Assembly (NCBI GenBank): GCA_020558355.1
Contig: JAJCKG010000001.1
Location: 62,001 to 126,000 of the forward strand
Length of the DNA: 64,000 bases
Direction: 5' to 3'
Origin: a bacterium 210820-DFI.6.37
GTDB lineage: Bacteria; Bacillota; Clostridia; Peptostreptococcales; Anaerovoracaceae
Shown here: positions 51,178 through 63,500 of the stretch, piece after piece
Position numbering within the stretch: the stretch's first letter is position 1
Layout: each line of letters starts with the position of its first letter
The notes under the pieces: model-generated
What the model saw: the letters and a program-made list of their open reading frames with translations, nothing else
Databases searched by the model: none
What the model was told of the DNA's origin: nothing
Position numbers and translations under genes: made by a program

Positions 51178-54049
51178 CTATGTACGATGTTGGAAGAAGT
51201 AAGTTTCATTTTCTTTGAAGTGATAGATATTCAGCAGAGTTTCTGTTTGTTCAATTCTATCTGTCATAGATTTGATTTTATCTATCAAATCCTCAGTTTT
51301 TTCCGATGCTAATACAAGAACTGCACCATCAAATTTCTCAGGATGCGCGCTAATCTTTCTAAAAATAAACCCTGCAGCATAATCCGTTCTAGATTTTATA
51401 TTGGTTATACGATAGTTGTTCTCTTCAATTTTCAATATTTGGTTTAGGCTACTTCCCTGTATTTTCAGATACAAAGGACTACCTGACGGAATATGCCTTA
51501 CTCCCATACTTGTATGGTTTGGATCTGAGAACTCACTTTCAGAATCAAGACATAATGTAATGATGTTAGGCTTACCATCATCTCCTGGAGAATTCTCTTC
51601 AAGAGTTACTACGGAATTGCTCTTAACTCGCTTTAACTCACCTTCATCGTGATACCTATTGAGATTCTGATTATAATAGCCAAAGTAACTCTTAAATATC
51701 TCATAGTTTTCTGTATCATTCAAATAGTAAAGTGCTTTGTATGCGTATAAATCAGCTTCCTCTGTCTTTCCTAAACGTAACATTGCAGATGCAACCGCCA
51801 TACAATAATCCGGTTTAACAGAATTACTCAACACGTTTATGTAAGGAGCATATGTATTGAAATCTGTTTCATTTCTTTCAAATAGCATTGCAATAATATT
51901 TCTCGCCATGCCTTCTTCATGAGTAATATCAAACAGTTCTTTAGCATATTTCAGCATGCTGAGCCGCTTCTCATTAGCCCCAGCACAGAGATATTTTATT
52001 TGTAAAAACTCTCTTCGTGACACATTCGCTTCCAAAAAGATATCTGCAATAAGTTCTGCCGCCTCCAATTTATCAGATTTAAGTAATACCCTATCATGGG
52101 CGATAAATTCTTTATTGCTAACCACAAAGGCAGCGTCGTATATTTCCTTTATGATATAGTGATTTAAGATATTTATATCCGGTATGCTCTTTATTACCAT
52201 CAATATCAGTTCCAAATCTCCTGCATGTGCCAAAACAGAAATCAACTCTGTTTTTTGCAAAAACCCTAGATTGTCTATCTCATTATCAAAATGTTTTTTT
52301 ATCAATGGAACGATATTCTCTGTTAAATACCTTTTTTCATGTACTCCGAAAGCGATATCTATAATACCATCAGAGTCATCCTGTACTTCAGCCAGAGCTC
52401 CTTTCAGCATATCCAAGTAATTGTCCGTATCACCATAGTACACTGCTGTCAGATAAAGGCTCTTTAACTTCGTATGCATCTCAGAAGAATTGCATTCTTT
52501 ATATGCCTTGACGGCTTCAGCATAATCATTTCTTGATAATTTACAAATCAAATATCTACAAGCAATGTTTGCATCGTTTCTCCAATCAAGTCCTGCATAA
52601 ATATTTTCTGCTGTCTCGATATTACCATTTAACTCCAAACAAAGAGCATACAGATAGTTTACTACCTCTTCTTTTTTAACTTCATCAGGGAAATCCTGAT
52701 ATCTTTCGATGGTATTTTCAAGATATTCTTTCTCATGGACACCTAGGTTATATCCCGTTTCAAGATACAACATTGCAACAAGATTACCATTACTCTTGTA
52801 CTGTTTATTATCATTAAGTGTATCAAGCTGTTTTATTAGTTCAATAAGCCTATCTCTATGCTCGTAGCGACCTTTGCGCCATGCATAGTTTATACATTTC
52901 ATCTCTGCAAAAATGGAATATAAAAGAATATTTTCTTTTCTATTTTTCTGGTAGAGACCTTTAAGAAGATCCGATGCCATATAGTATTTCTGTAAATTGA
53001 ACAAAGCTAATCCGTAATACTGTTTAACAGTATCAATTATTTCCGACGATGCATCATCTACAATTTCTTTACAGAGTTCAGTAACCGCATCCCATAATTG
53101 TGATGAAAACATTTTATCCAAAACAAGCGTCTGACTTTCAATACAATGACGAGCAAATGTGTATACACCTATCGATACTGGATTCTTGTAATAATCTTCT
53201 ATCCATGACAATTCACTCTTGTACTGTTCTGTAAGACCATCTTCAGTAACGTCAATCTGCTTACCATCATGCAATTCTAAAATCCGCTTGTAAAACAATA
53301 AAGTATCCGCGCCTAAAACTCCAGAGAGACTGTATACAAATATCTTATCAATTTCTTCCCTGAGCTTATCTAACTGCATCTCCAAAACAAATGCTTTACA
53401 AGTTTGTATTTTCTCTTGAACAAAGCCTTGAAGCAACTTTGAATCTATAACCTGTTCAGCAGTCTTTATTGGACAAGAATTACATCCACTATCACTGTTA
53501 CTATTATTTATAACAATTCCTGCATGCACCTGCTCAAACTGAGCATCACCAGGTCTTCTTCTCGGCAAGAAAAAATAGTTTGCTATTTCTTTATACTTTG
53601 CCACCAAATCCAATACTTCTTTATCAGAGATAGGATATAATTCAATTCCTGCTTTTTTTAGTAACTCAACTGTGTCCTTGTACCCCTTGTTGGTTGTAGT
53701 AAGCGTTTTATTGCAAAACAAATAAATCAAATCAAGCTCATTCTTATAGTGTTTAATAGCCTGATTCATTGACTCCTTTATTTTTGAAAAACTAACATTA
53801 CCTTCAAAATGCTTTGCTTGAAAACTTATTTTTCTTTGTTCTGATCCATCGGAATGTGGTGGCTCCAGAATTTGGTAGCACCTCAACCCCCGGATTATTA
53901 TGGTCCGAATGGGGAACTGTGCCATTTTCTAAAAACTCCAGGGCAAACAGACGCCTTGACATATCTTCAAAGGCGCCTGTCGCATCGTCATTGCACATAG
54001 CGAATTGTGACCATGTTAAATTTGGATAATATCTATCAGCATCTGCCAT
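51178..54049 (-). pseudogene. PD-(D/E)XK nuclease-TPR protein, frameshifted
   Basis: ATG 54049 (GGGAGAG upstream) starts MADADRYYPNLTWSQFAMCN and runs to NPGVEVLP; near 53870 the frame must shift by one to continue ILEPPHSDGSEQRKISFQAK, joining the main frame 51178-53925. Together, the PGVE and FQAK elements look like a restriction-type PD-(D/E)XK site. The following 700 residues are helical repeats (TPR-like). The end is also frameshifted (51.2 kb). It lies downstream of the type III restriction gene and was probably an accessory nuclease or sensor of that operon. Confidence 0.65.
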
Positions 54050-54067
54050 GCACAAATCTCTCCCTTC

Positions 54068-57000
54068 TTATTTCATAACCTTCTCAAGCAATGCCTGATA
54101 GCTATCTACTACATCATAGATTACATTCTCACCACTGATTGCTTTGAAATGCTCTCTTGCACAGTGGATCTTAGCATCCTCAATTCCTCTTAACTCCATC
54201 GTATCCATAGAACCTTTTGTCTCTGCAACAAAGTAGATGTGCTTTACGGACCCATCCTTGAATGCAATCGCCCAGTCCGGATTGTAATGGCCAACCGGTG
54301 TAGAGATAAAGAATCCATCCGGGATCTTTACATATACAGCTACTTCCTTGCTTACATCCAACTCCTGAGCAAACTTGCGCTCATTGGTCGAATCATAAAC
54401 AATATGATCAAACAGATGCTTGTCTGCCTTCATTGCATTTACATCCAGCTTTCCTTTTATGGTTGCATCTGTAAAAATGTCTGTATTATACATGTCTTCC
54501 AGAACATCATAAGTAATGTGCTGAATGATTGCTGTAGCCTTCTCATTGTTGATGAGCTTAGACGCCTGGATAATAAACTCTTCCGGATTATCCTTAAACT
54601 GATTGAATACAGAAGGCTGGATTCCTGTAAGAATCTGAATAACAGCTTTTCTTGTAAGACCCGTCTCTTCCACCAGTTTTCCTACAAGGTCATACTTTAC
54701 GCTTGTATTGGCTGCAATCTTTGTCTTTCCATATATGCCGGAATCCTCTTTTACAAATGAAGCTCCTGACAACAGCTCATCCTTTGATTTAATTTCCTTC
54801 ATGGATCCAGTTTCTACTTTAAAGAAAATTTTTGGTACTCGAAGCTTTGAGTCAAGAGTTGCAACAGCTTTTCTTACAAGCTCATCTGTATCGAAATCAA
54901 CCACATAAGCTGTTTTTGCATTAATCCTACTCCACAACGCCTTGAATTCCGGCATTGAAAGTTTATCTGTATCAACCTTAAGTTCAACATTATTGCTACG
55001 TGCGTTCTCAGGAGCCATCTTCTTATCTTCATAAATACTGTCCAGAATAACCAACAGATCTGGCTTGTACTGTTCCATCTCTTCGCCAAGTTGAACTTCT
55101 CCATTAGCCTTGTCCTCATAGAACTTCTCTGTAAGAGCATCATTTTCATCCAAATAATCCATCTTAATCATGTAACGGATCAGTCTCTTTGCCATAGCAG
55201 AATCAATAATCTCTTCATTACCGTCTTTGTCATGCACTCTGGCATTCTCGAAGAGAATCTCTGTGACCTGACGTGGTCTGCTGCCGACAGCCTCTGCAAT
55301 TTCCGATTGCAGGCTCTTTGCAAACTTATCATAGCTTTCGCTTGCGATTACTGTAAGCACATTGATATTGTGAACGTCATTGCCAAGCGCATTCTCATCC
55401 ATACGATCACCGTCTTCATTTACGCAAAGACGCATACCACGCCCAACTTCCTGACGCTTACGAACATCAGAACTACTCTGCTTCAAAGTACAGATCTGGA
55501 ATACATTAGGATTATCCCATCCTTCTCTCAATGCAGAGTGAGAGAAAATAAATCTTACTGGAGACTTCTTAGGACTACAATCCAACAGGAGTTCCTTGTT
55601 CTTCATAATCAAATCATATGCATCTACATCATCGGAAGAAGTCTCTGAACGACCAACCTTACTGTTAATCATTCTTCCCTTCTTATCAATGGAGAAGTAA
55701 CCTGCATGAGTTTTCTTTGCACTGATGGCCTGCAGATATTTGATGTACTCATCCTCGCCAATCTCAAGCTGTAGATTACTTATGATATCCTCATACTCTT
55801 CCTCGAACATATCCGCAAAGATACCGTTCTCAGGATTACCTGACTTATCATATTTTCTGTAATGTTCTACTTCATCGATAAAGAACAGAGATAGAACTTT
55901 GATGCCCTTATAGAACAGCTGACGTTCTCTTTCAATATGCGAAAGAATAGTCTCACGAATCTGAATTCTTCTGAGCTGCTCTTCACTTACCTTACCGATA
56001 ACATCACCGGCATAAATTTTTATTCCGTTTACAAACTCAATTGAATCATCACGTCCATCAATAGCCTTCACAATGAAGTTATTTCTGTACTCTTCCATCT
56101 CTCCGGAGTTTGCATACAGGTTAAATCCGATACCAGCCTTCTTTGATATAGTCTTAACACCAGACGCACCTTTTACATGGAACTGGATTGTTGCCATCGG
56201 ATCTGATTTAGAAAGATTCAATCCTTCCAAATACACATAGCTATCCGTTGCCGTAGTTCCAGATTCCTGAATACCCTTAACAGCAATCTTCTTTACCAGT
56301 TTCTTGTTATATGCTTCCATCGCATCCAAGCGATAAACCATATTATAGATGCTGTCGCTCTTATGAGTAGCTGAATAACGTAGCGTCATAAGGGGATGGA
56401 ATTCTTCCAGATTCTTCTTTGTCTGCTTTCCTTCTACAGATTGTGGCTCATCGATAATCACAATCGGATTCGTCTTTGCAATGATATCAATTGGTCTTCT
56501 GGAACGGAATTCATCCAGTTTCATATAAATTCTTCTGGCATCCTTACCCTTTGCATTAAATGCCTGAGAGTTGATAATCATTACATTTATGGAATTATCA
56601 GAAGCAAATCTATCAATCTCTGTAAGCTGAGCTGAATTGTAGATGAAGAATCTAATCTTCTTTCCGTATTCTTCTGCAAAATGCTCCTGTGTTACCTGGA
56701 ATGATTTATAAACACCTTCACGAATAGCAATACTTGGAACAACAATGATAAACTTGCTCCATCCATAATGTTTATTCAGTTCGTACATGGTCTTGATGTA
56801 GGTATAGGTCTTACCAACACCGGTTTCCATTTCTATAGTCAGATTATAAGTACCTTCCAGCTTTGAAGAAGGTTCAATCTGATTTTTTCTCTGTATTTTT
56901 CTAATATGATCCAGAATAATCTGGTTATTAAGTTCCGGCACAATACGCTGATTACCCCAACCGGTGAAATCCTGTTCCTCGGTTAAAGTCATCTGGTAAT

Positions 57001-57118
57001 TACCACTACCTCTATCCATCATATGGGAAGGAGTCAGATATGGTTGCCCTGCAAAAACATCTACTACAGCCTTTGCAGCATCTGCCTGGAACTTTTGATG
57101 CTTAAATTGTAGCTTCAT
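54068..57118 (-). CDS. res: Type III restriction enzyme, Res-like helicase-nuclease
   Basis: The 1016-residue protein has a superfamily 2 helicase: IEMETGVGKTYTYIK (Walker A, about 96-110), PIVIIDEPQSVEGKQ (the DEPQ box typical of type III Res), LRYSATHK, and a C-terminal helicase part with DVRKRQEVGRGMRLCVN. A C-terminal PD-(D/E)XK nuclease follows: YNPDWAIAF and YFVAETKGS. This is the standard Res layout, translocating along DNA and cutting when two sites meet. AGGAGG lies before the ATG; it follows Mod by 12 bases. Confidence 0.9.
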   Translation of the reverse strand: MKLQFKHQKFQADAAKAVVDVFAGQPYLTPSHMMDRGSGNYQMTLTEEQDFTGWGNQRIVPELNNQIILDHIRKIQRKNQIEPSSKLEGTYNLTIEMETGVGKTYTYIKTMYELNKHYGWSKFIIVVPSIAIREGVYKSFQVTQEHFAEEYGKKIRFFIYNSAQLTEIDRFASDNSINVMIINSQAFNAKGKDARRIYMKLDEFRSRRPIDIIAKTNPIVIIDEPQSVEGKQTKKNLEEFHPLMTLRYSATHKSDSIYNMVYRLDAMEAYNKKLVKKIAVKGIQESGTTATDSYVYLEGLNLSKSDPMATIQFHVKGASGVKTISKKAGIGFNLYANSGEMEEYRNNFIVKAIDGRDDSIEFVNGIKIYAGDVIGKVSEEQLRRIQIRETILSHIERERQLFYKGIKVLSLFFIDEVEHYRKYDKSGNPENGIFADMFEEEYEDIISNLQLEIGEDEYIKYLQAISAKKTHAGYFSIDKKGRMINSKVGRSETSSDDVDAYDLIMKNKELLLDCSPKKSPVRFIFSHSALREGWDNPNVFQICTLKQSSSDVRKRQEVGRGMRLCVNEDGDRMDENALGNDVHNINVLTVIASESYDKFAKSLQSEIAEAVGSRPRQVTEILFENARVHDKDGNEEIIDSAMAKRLIRYMIKMDYLDENDALTEKFYEDKANGEVQLGEEMEQYKPDLLVILDSIYEDKKMAPENARSNNVELKVDTDKLSMPEFKALWSRINAKTAYVVDFDTDELVRKAVATLDSKLRVPKIFFKVETGSMKEIKSKDELLSGASFVKEDSGIYGKTKIAANTSVKYDLVGKLVEETGLTRKAVIQILTGIQPSVFNQFKDNPEEFIIQASKLINNEKATAIIQHITYDVLEDMYNTDIFTDATIKGKLDVNAMKADKHLFDHIVYDSTNERKFAQELDVSKEVAVYVKIPDGFFISTPVGHYNPDWAIAFKDGSVKHIYFVAETKGSMDTMELRGIEDAKIHCAREHFKAISGENVIYDVVDSYQALLEKVMK

Positions 57119-57130
57119 AGATTCCCCTCC

Positions 57131-59098
57131 TTAGATTACTTTTACGGTAGTGTCTGGTGCCAGGAGTTTGAAGATTTCTCCAACATTAATCTTAGCAGGA
57201 CTATTCGCAAAACTACTATCACGGAATACAGCACGAAGCGGCTGCATTTTTGCAACTGCCTTGATTACGCTATCAGGGATATTCTCATCAAAGCATGCAA
57301 TAAGGTCTCCATCATTGTAATTATGAACTGTACATCCTTCAATCTTTTCTGAACTGTAAGGAAGCGAAAGAGGAAGTCCCCATTCAAGTAAACATCCGAA
57401 TAATAAATCTAACGAGTTCCTATCTGTTTTCACATTTGACTCAAGCATTGTAAGCAATCCTTGTGAATAGTCACCTGCAGAATAATACACATCATTCATA
57501 TTGCTCTCATCTATTCTTAAAACTCTGAATCCATAATCAATCTGAGCTCCCGTTTCTTCTTTTATTTTTTCCCCAGCTCTACGAATTCTATCTTTTCCTA
57601 TTTCACAAATATTTCTATATCCCTGTCTATAGGCTTCAGTATTTTCAGAAATTGTTTCTGGAACTTGTACCATTATATATTTTCTGCGCAATCCATCGTC
57701 TGCATTTGATTCCATTACAGCATGCGCCACTGTAGCTGATCCAGAGAAAAAATCTAGAATTATATCTCCATCTCCTGTAAATGATTTTATATGTTCCTTG
57801 CAAATTGAAACTACTTTTGGCGTATCGAATGGAATCTTCATTTGTGACAGCATATCTGTATCACTGCCACCGTAATATAACAATGAAGGAATATTTTCAT
57901 ACATATTATCTTTCAGAAGATACTTGCTATTTGGAATTGTTGTCTCATCCTTTCCAAACAGGATTCTTCCTTCTTCCATCATTTTCTTCATCGTTGCAGA
58001 AGGATTTCTCCAACCCCTTTCCGGAACAGGACAAGGTTTTTTCGTCACCGGATGAATTAATGGAATGAAATAATCATCTGGTGCCTTTTTCTTGTTTGGC
58101 CATGCCATAGATACAGGACGGTAAACCTCCCCATTTTTATCTATTTTATTATATGCCCTTTCGCCTCCACTAAAATCTGTTTGGCTACGCATCCATGCTC
58201 CGAATTCAGTATTTGCCTGCTCTAAGCTATATCCCACACCCACTTTTGAAAACAATGCATTTGCTTTTTTCACTATTGTCTCTGCATTCTTTTTAGGACG
58301 TTGCATTTTACACTTTTCAGTGAAAACCATTTTATTTTTTGCATAAACCACAATATATTCGTGCTGATAAGAAATGCCTCTTGCATCACCCTTAGGATTT
58401 CTCTTATCCCAAACAATAGTACCTAAATCATTTGCTTCACCAAAAACCTCTGAACAAATCTTCTGTAAATTACTGATTTCATTCTCATCCATATTTATCA
58501 GAATGATTCCATCATCAGATAATAAATTTCTTGCCAACATCAGTCTGGAATAGATCATTGAGCACCAGTCCGAATGGTACTTTCCAGCGGTCTCACTATT
58601 TTCACGGCTAAAGTTTACATTTCCATCCTCGTCAAAATAACCTGTTCCGTTTGCATATTCTTCATTATCCATAATGAATGAATCTGGATACACAAAATCA
58701 TGTCCCGTATTGTAAGGAGGATCTATGTAGATTAACTTGACTGCTCCTAAATAGCTCTCCTGCAACAGTTTAAGTGTATCCAAATTGTCACCTTCAATAT
58801 ACAGATTTTCTGTACCATCCCAATTCTTACTTTCAGGTATAACCGGTCTTAATGTCTTTCTAATCGATCTATTTGCCTCGACAATCGCCGCTTTTTTACC
58901 TACCCACGATAACTGATATGCCTCATCACCAGGCAATACTGTATCCGACAACATCTGTTGAAGTATCTCCATATCAACGGAAAGTTTTCTTTCCCCACTA
59001 GCATCAATGCCTTCTGTCACGCAATTAGGGAATACTTTCTGTAGTAATGCTACATTATGAGAAACCATATCTATCGATTCCATTTTCATCTTTTCCAT
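57131..59098 (-). CDS. mod: Type III DNA adenine methyltransferase, Mod-like
   Basis: The 655-residue beta-class amino-methyltransferase has the order IDPPYNTG (catalytic motif IV, about 125-132), a long target-recognition region (about 200-400), and DIILDFFSGSATVAHAVM (motif I, SAM binding). The size and gene order with Res identify a type III Mod. It would methylate one adenine strand of an asymmetric site that cannot be read from the sequence. Its ATG follows the stop of the preceding gene directly (TAAATGG), so translation is coupled. Confidence 0.9.
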   Translation of the reverse strand: MEKMKMESIDMVSHNVALLQKVFPNCVTEGIDASGERKLSVDMEILQQMLSDTVLPGDEAYQLSWVGKKAAIVEANRSIRKTLRPVIPESKNWDGTENLYIEGDNLDTLKLLQESYLGAVKLIYIDPPYNTGHDFVYPDSFIMDNEEYANGTGYFDEDGNVNFSRENSETAGKYHSDWCSMIYSRLMLARNLLSDDGIILINMDENEISNLQKICSEVFGEANDLGTIVWDKRNPKGDARGISYQHEYIVVYAKNKMVFTEKCKMQRPKKNAETIVKKANALFSKVGVGYSLEQANTEFGAWMRSQTDFSGGERAYNKIDKNGEVYRPVSMAWPNKKKAPDDYFIPLIHPVTKKPCPVPERGWRNPSATMKKMMEEGRILFGKDETTIPNSKYLLKDNMYENIPSLLYYGGSDTDMLSQMKIPFDTPKVVSICKEHIKSFTGDGDIILDFFSGSATVAHAVMESNADDGLRRKYIMVQVPETISENTEAYRQGYRNICEIGKDRIRRAGEKIKEETGAQIDYGFRVLRIDESNMNDVYYSAGDYSQGLLTMLESNVKTDRNSLDLLFGCLLEWGLPLSLPYSSEKIEGCTVHNYNDGDLIACFDENIPDSVIKAVAKMQPLRAVFRDSSFANSPAKINVGEIFKLLAPDTTVKVI

Positions 59099-59872
59099 TT
59101 ATTCTTCCTCTCCTTTTGTAGTATCTGCAAACTGTTGAATTGTCCTATATCCTAATAATCTACAGTATGTTGCCGTTCTATGATCAAATTCAAAAATCTT
59201 TAGTCTTGAGATATCATCATAAAATGGGTTCTTAGTTCTATGGTTATAGACTATATAAAAATCCAAATCTCTTTTTCGTGCCAATTTAGATAAAAGGAAA
59301 AAATTCTTGTAGTCCTGACGGTATGGCTCCCACTCTTCCATCGCTATATATGATCTCTTCAGTTCTAATATTTCTGTTGGATTTTGACCATCAAACCTAA
59401 GCAAGTCTATGTCTGCAACGATTACAGAACTTCCCATATTACTTCTTTGCCAATCATGGTATGGACTCGAACTCTTGTCATTTATCGACTTTTGAGCCAT
59501 CAACTGATTCATTCTCAAACCATACTGGATAAACCTCTTCTTCAAGTCATTCGACGATATTTCCGGAATCGCTTTCATCCCTGGTTCCCAGTATTGAACG
59601 TTCTCTATTCGTCTCTCTGGAGCAAATCTTATGAAATTTACCGGAATTCCAGTTCCCTCAGTCACTTTCTTAGCAACATCCACTCCTGCCCGCTCAGCCT
59701 CAGTAGTTCTAATTCCTAATTCATTTTCTGAAGCCACCGTTACAACTTTAGGTTCATAATCTTCATTTCCATATGTCAGGAGCCACATATTTCCACTGGT
59801 CCAGAAAAAATCTTCTCTATGATTGCATTCAATTAAATAATCATAAACACCATTTCCAACATAATAGTCCAT
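59099..59872 (-). CDS. Putative PD-(D/E)XK-like protein of the type III-like operon
   Basis: The 257-residue protein is not firmly recognised. Its middle reads VADIDLLRFDGQ, then EILELKRSY, followed by a helix with FFLLSKLARKRDLDFYIVYN. The D...ExK spacing and strand-helix order resemble PD-(D/E)XK nucleases or their inactive relatives. It begins after GGAGGGAGGTGA and is directly coupled to Mod, so it belongs to this system rather than being a passenger. Confidence 0.6.
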   Translation of the reverse strand: MDYYVGNGVYDYLIECNHREDFFWTSGNMWLLTYGNEDYEPKVVTVASENELGIRTTEAERAGVDVAKKVTEGTGIPVNFIRFAPERRIENVQYWEPGMKAIPEISSNDLKKRFIQYGLRMNQLMAQKSINDKSSSPYHDWQRSNMGSSVIVADIDLLRFDGQNPTEILELKRSYIAMEEWEPYRQDYKNFFLLSKLARKRDLDFYIVYNHRTKNPFYDDISRLKIFEFDHRTATYCRLLGYRTIQQFADTTKGEEE

Positions 59873-59890
59873 GTGACTTCACCTCCCTCC

Positions 59891-60544
59891 TTAGATACTA
59901 TTTAGCTTATTTTTCAATACTTTTAATTCTTTATTCATTTGCATCTGCTTATTAAGCTGTTTTTCCTTGCGGATTTTTATTTGTAAAGTTTCTATCTGTT
60001 TCTTCAATACCTGAACCTCTTCATCCCTTGCAACAGAATCTTTCAGAGATTCTCCTGCTTCTGTCACCTGCAGCTTGTCACCAGCAATCTGTCTGACAAA
60101 ATTCTCATAAACGGTATCTATATCCAGTCCTTCCAATTTGACTGGCAAATCATCTTCATCCAGCCAGTCTGTATGATAATACTTATTTACCTTGAATGCT
60201 GCAGTACCGGAAGCTGCTTCTTCTTTATATCCTATCCATGCCTGATATTTCCCTTTGTATTCCAGAATAAATAGGATGTGATACGGTATTTCCTTATCCA
60301 TCTGCCGAAGCATTCCTTCATCCAGCGTCTGGCTGCTTAGCTTAACTTCAAAGACCTCAATCTCTGTAACGTCTGTACCTGGTGCCAGGTTCACGGTCGT
60401 CGTTGCAATCTTATTTCTCCAGTAGATTGTTTTGACCTGATCCACGAACACCTTCTTAAGTGCAGGCGATACATCAAGATTCTCATAGAATTTTTGCTTC
60501 GGAATTCGTTTATTGAATTCCGTGGGCTTTGGCAATCCTAACAT
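59891..60544 (-). CDS. DUF4391 domain protein
   Basis: The 217-residue protein begins MLGLPKPTEFNKRIPKQKFY and continues VFVDQVKTIYWRNKIAT, the signature of DUF4391. After about residue 165 comes a lysine-rich coiled coil (VQVLKKQIETLQIKIRKEK). DUF4391 proteins are regularly found beside Mod/Res genes with an extra helicase; the role is unknown, possibly a clamp or adaptor between the helicase and the Mod-Res complex. Confidence 0.8.
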   Translation of the reverse strand: MLGLPKPTEFNKRIPKQKFYENLDVSPALKKVFVDQVKTIYWRNKIATTTVNLAPGTDVTEIEVFEVKLSSQTLDEGMLRQMDKEIPYHILFILEYKGKYQAWIGYKEEAASGTAAFKVNKYYHTDWLDEDDLPVKLEGLDIDTVYENFVRQIAGDKLQVTEAGESLKDSVARDEEVQVLKKQIETLQIKIRKEKQLNKQMQMNKELKVLKNKLNSI

Positions 60545-60561
60545 CTAATCACCTGACCTTT

Positions 60562-63500
60562 CTATTTGACTACCAGGAAGCAAATAAGCTCGAAATCATC
60601 CAATCCAGAAACATCTGACATAAGTGCTGATGTCCCACCAGCGGAGAACAGACTATCAATATCGCTCTCTTCCTTCACATCAATAATAGAAGTGATGGCA
60701 TCGCTCAGGAGCTCTGACATTTCAGACATATCTCTTCCATCGTCTGTTTCCTCATTGAAGATTGAGTATACTTCCTTGATAGGTTCCTTCTTTCCTCTGC
60801 AGAGCAGACGCACATCATCCAGCAGCTGCTTAGGATTCAAATAGTCACATACCACAGAACCATCAATACCCATGTAAACCATATAGAATGGATGGATACG
60901 GTTCTGATTATCAATATTTACACTGTTATTAACATTCTTAAGAACGAAGATAACTCCCTCTGGCAGTTCTTCTGTTGCAGGTACTACTGCATGAAGACCT
61001 CTCGGCTTCTTATCTATATCAGGATGTGTCTTCATGTACTCCAAGAGATCTAAACGGAATTCATTCAAGCCAAGATCCATGATAGAGATTCCATCGGACA
61101 TTTCCTCAATATCCACAACCTCTTCCTGCAATCTCCTAAGCTGCTGCTTTCTGTATTCCAGATCGCCCTTTTCCTCTGCGTTGATAAGGTCATCGTCACC
61201 GGTAGAAGTCATAATGGAAATCTTCATTCTGGTCTCTACTCTGGATTTCAGATTGATATAATCATCCAAAGTCATATCTGGCCAGAAATTTACCAGCTGG
61301 ATATAATTATTCTTACTTCCGATACGATCTACTCGACCAAATCTCTGAATGATTCTTACCGGGTTCCAATGAATGTCATAGTTTACCAGATAATCACAAT
61401 CCTGTAGGTTCTGACCTTCTGAGATACAGTCTGTTGCAATCAGAATATCAATATTGTAATCATTATTCGGTATCAACACTGCTTTGCCCTTAGATATTGG
61501 TGAGAAACAGGTAAGCACGTTATTAAGAGTTGCCTTTAATCCCTTGATCGTAGACTTACCATCCGCCGCACCAGTAATGATTGCGGTATCCAGTCCGTAT
61601 TTATTCTTTACAAATACACTGACATTCTCATACAGATATTCTGCCGTATCAGAGAATGCAGAGAAGATAATTATTTTCTTATTGCCTTCGTTGATTGGAT
61701 TCTCAATCTTCTTTGAAATCAAATCAAACAGTATCTGCAGCTTGGTATCATACTCTGGTGTAATATCAGCCACCATAAGAGTAAGAAGCTCCAGTACCTC
61801 GGCATCTGTTTTGAGCTCATCTCTCCAGCTCTTATAATCCATATCGGCAAGGTCGATCTTCACTTTCTTACCTACGGTGAAGTATTCAGTGTTTCCGTCA
61901 TCCATATCGAATTCATCCTCGGATGCTTCATACATATCGATATCAGCCGTGCCGTATTTCTCAAAGCGATCAATAGCTTCAATCGTATTGGTAATCAGAT
62001 CCTTGATTCTGGAAAGTGTCAGATTGAAGGAATAAACAGAGGACTCCAATCGTTTAAGCAGGTTAATACTCATAAGTCTTCTGATACCTTCCTCACGCCC
62101 CTTCTGAGTAAGGTTTGCACCCTTGTTGTGTGTCAAATCCATATATTTATCCAGCTTACTTGGGAATATATAATTCGACGGTGTATAAATACACAATGTA
62201 AGCAGCATCAGCTGTTCATAAATCTGATTGTATGTAATAGCTGATTCCAGAGAGGTAAGATTCGGTCTGAGGGATATTGGTTTCAGTCTCTCAGGGAATT
62301 TTCCAATCTCTTCCGTACTGTAATACTTCTCAATATGCTTTCTTGATCTTGCAATGGTTACACTATCCAGCACCTCAAAGAAGTCGAAATCCAATGTTCT
62401 AAGAAGTGCATCCGTGGTTCTGTCTTCTAGTTCCAGTTTGCTCCATGCATTGAAAGCCTTCTGTGCCTGTCTGAAAATATCCTCCAGAGATTTGCTGGTA
62501 TTCAGCTTACTATCAAGATTTTCTGCATTACCCTCATATGCAATAGCCAACTGATTTCTTAAATCTACAAATCTATTGTTAACCGGTGTTGCAGAAAGCA
62601 TCAAAACCTTCGTCTTTACACCAGCACGAATAATCTTATCAATCAACTTCACATAGCGGTTCTCTACAGTATTCGCATGAGTACCTGCACCATTACGGAA
62701 GTTATGTGATTCATCTATTACAACCAGGTCATAATTTCCCCAGTTTAATCTATCCAAATCAAGACCATTCGACATACCATCATTTCGAGAAAGGTCTGTA
62801 TGGAACAATACATCATAGTTCAGACGGTCTGTTGCAATCGGATTATTCACATAATTATCTTTATATGTATTCCAGTTCTCTGCCAGCTTCTTAGGGCAAA
62901 GCACAAGAACAGTCTTATTTCTATTTTCATAATATTTAACAACAGCCAGCGCTGTGAAAGTCTTACCAAGACCTACACTGTCTGCAAGGATACAGCCGTT
63001 GTACTTCTCCAGCTTATTGATGATGGCAAGTACTGCATCCTTCTGGAAGTCATACAACAAGTTCCAGATCTTACTCTGCTTAAATCCTGTAGCTTCATTA
63101 GGAAGCACATCCTCAGAAATATCATCCAGAAATTCACTAAACACATGGAACAGGGTCATAAAGTAGATAAATTCTGGAGAATTCTCATTGTATGCAGAAG
63201 AAATATTATCAATTACTACATCTGTCACATCCTGCATTTTCTCCTTATCATTCCAAATAGTATCGAATAACTGCATGTACTGCATAGAAAATGGAGATTC
63301 CATTCTGTTAGTCATATTGTACGCATTGTTACCACGATCACAACCAAGATCAACAGTAGTAAATCCATTCATTGGCATATAAGCCACTTTACTCTGATGA
63401 TTATCTACCGTCATAAACCCAGGCATATTTTCACCACTAGTATTAGACTTAAATACAGTCTTACTCTTAATCCACTCTGCACATTCACGTGCAATTGCTT

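Noticed and set aside
54239..55648. Two + strand frames of 173 and 185 residues
   Set aside because: Cysteine/isoleucine-rich shadows of the Res gene.
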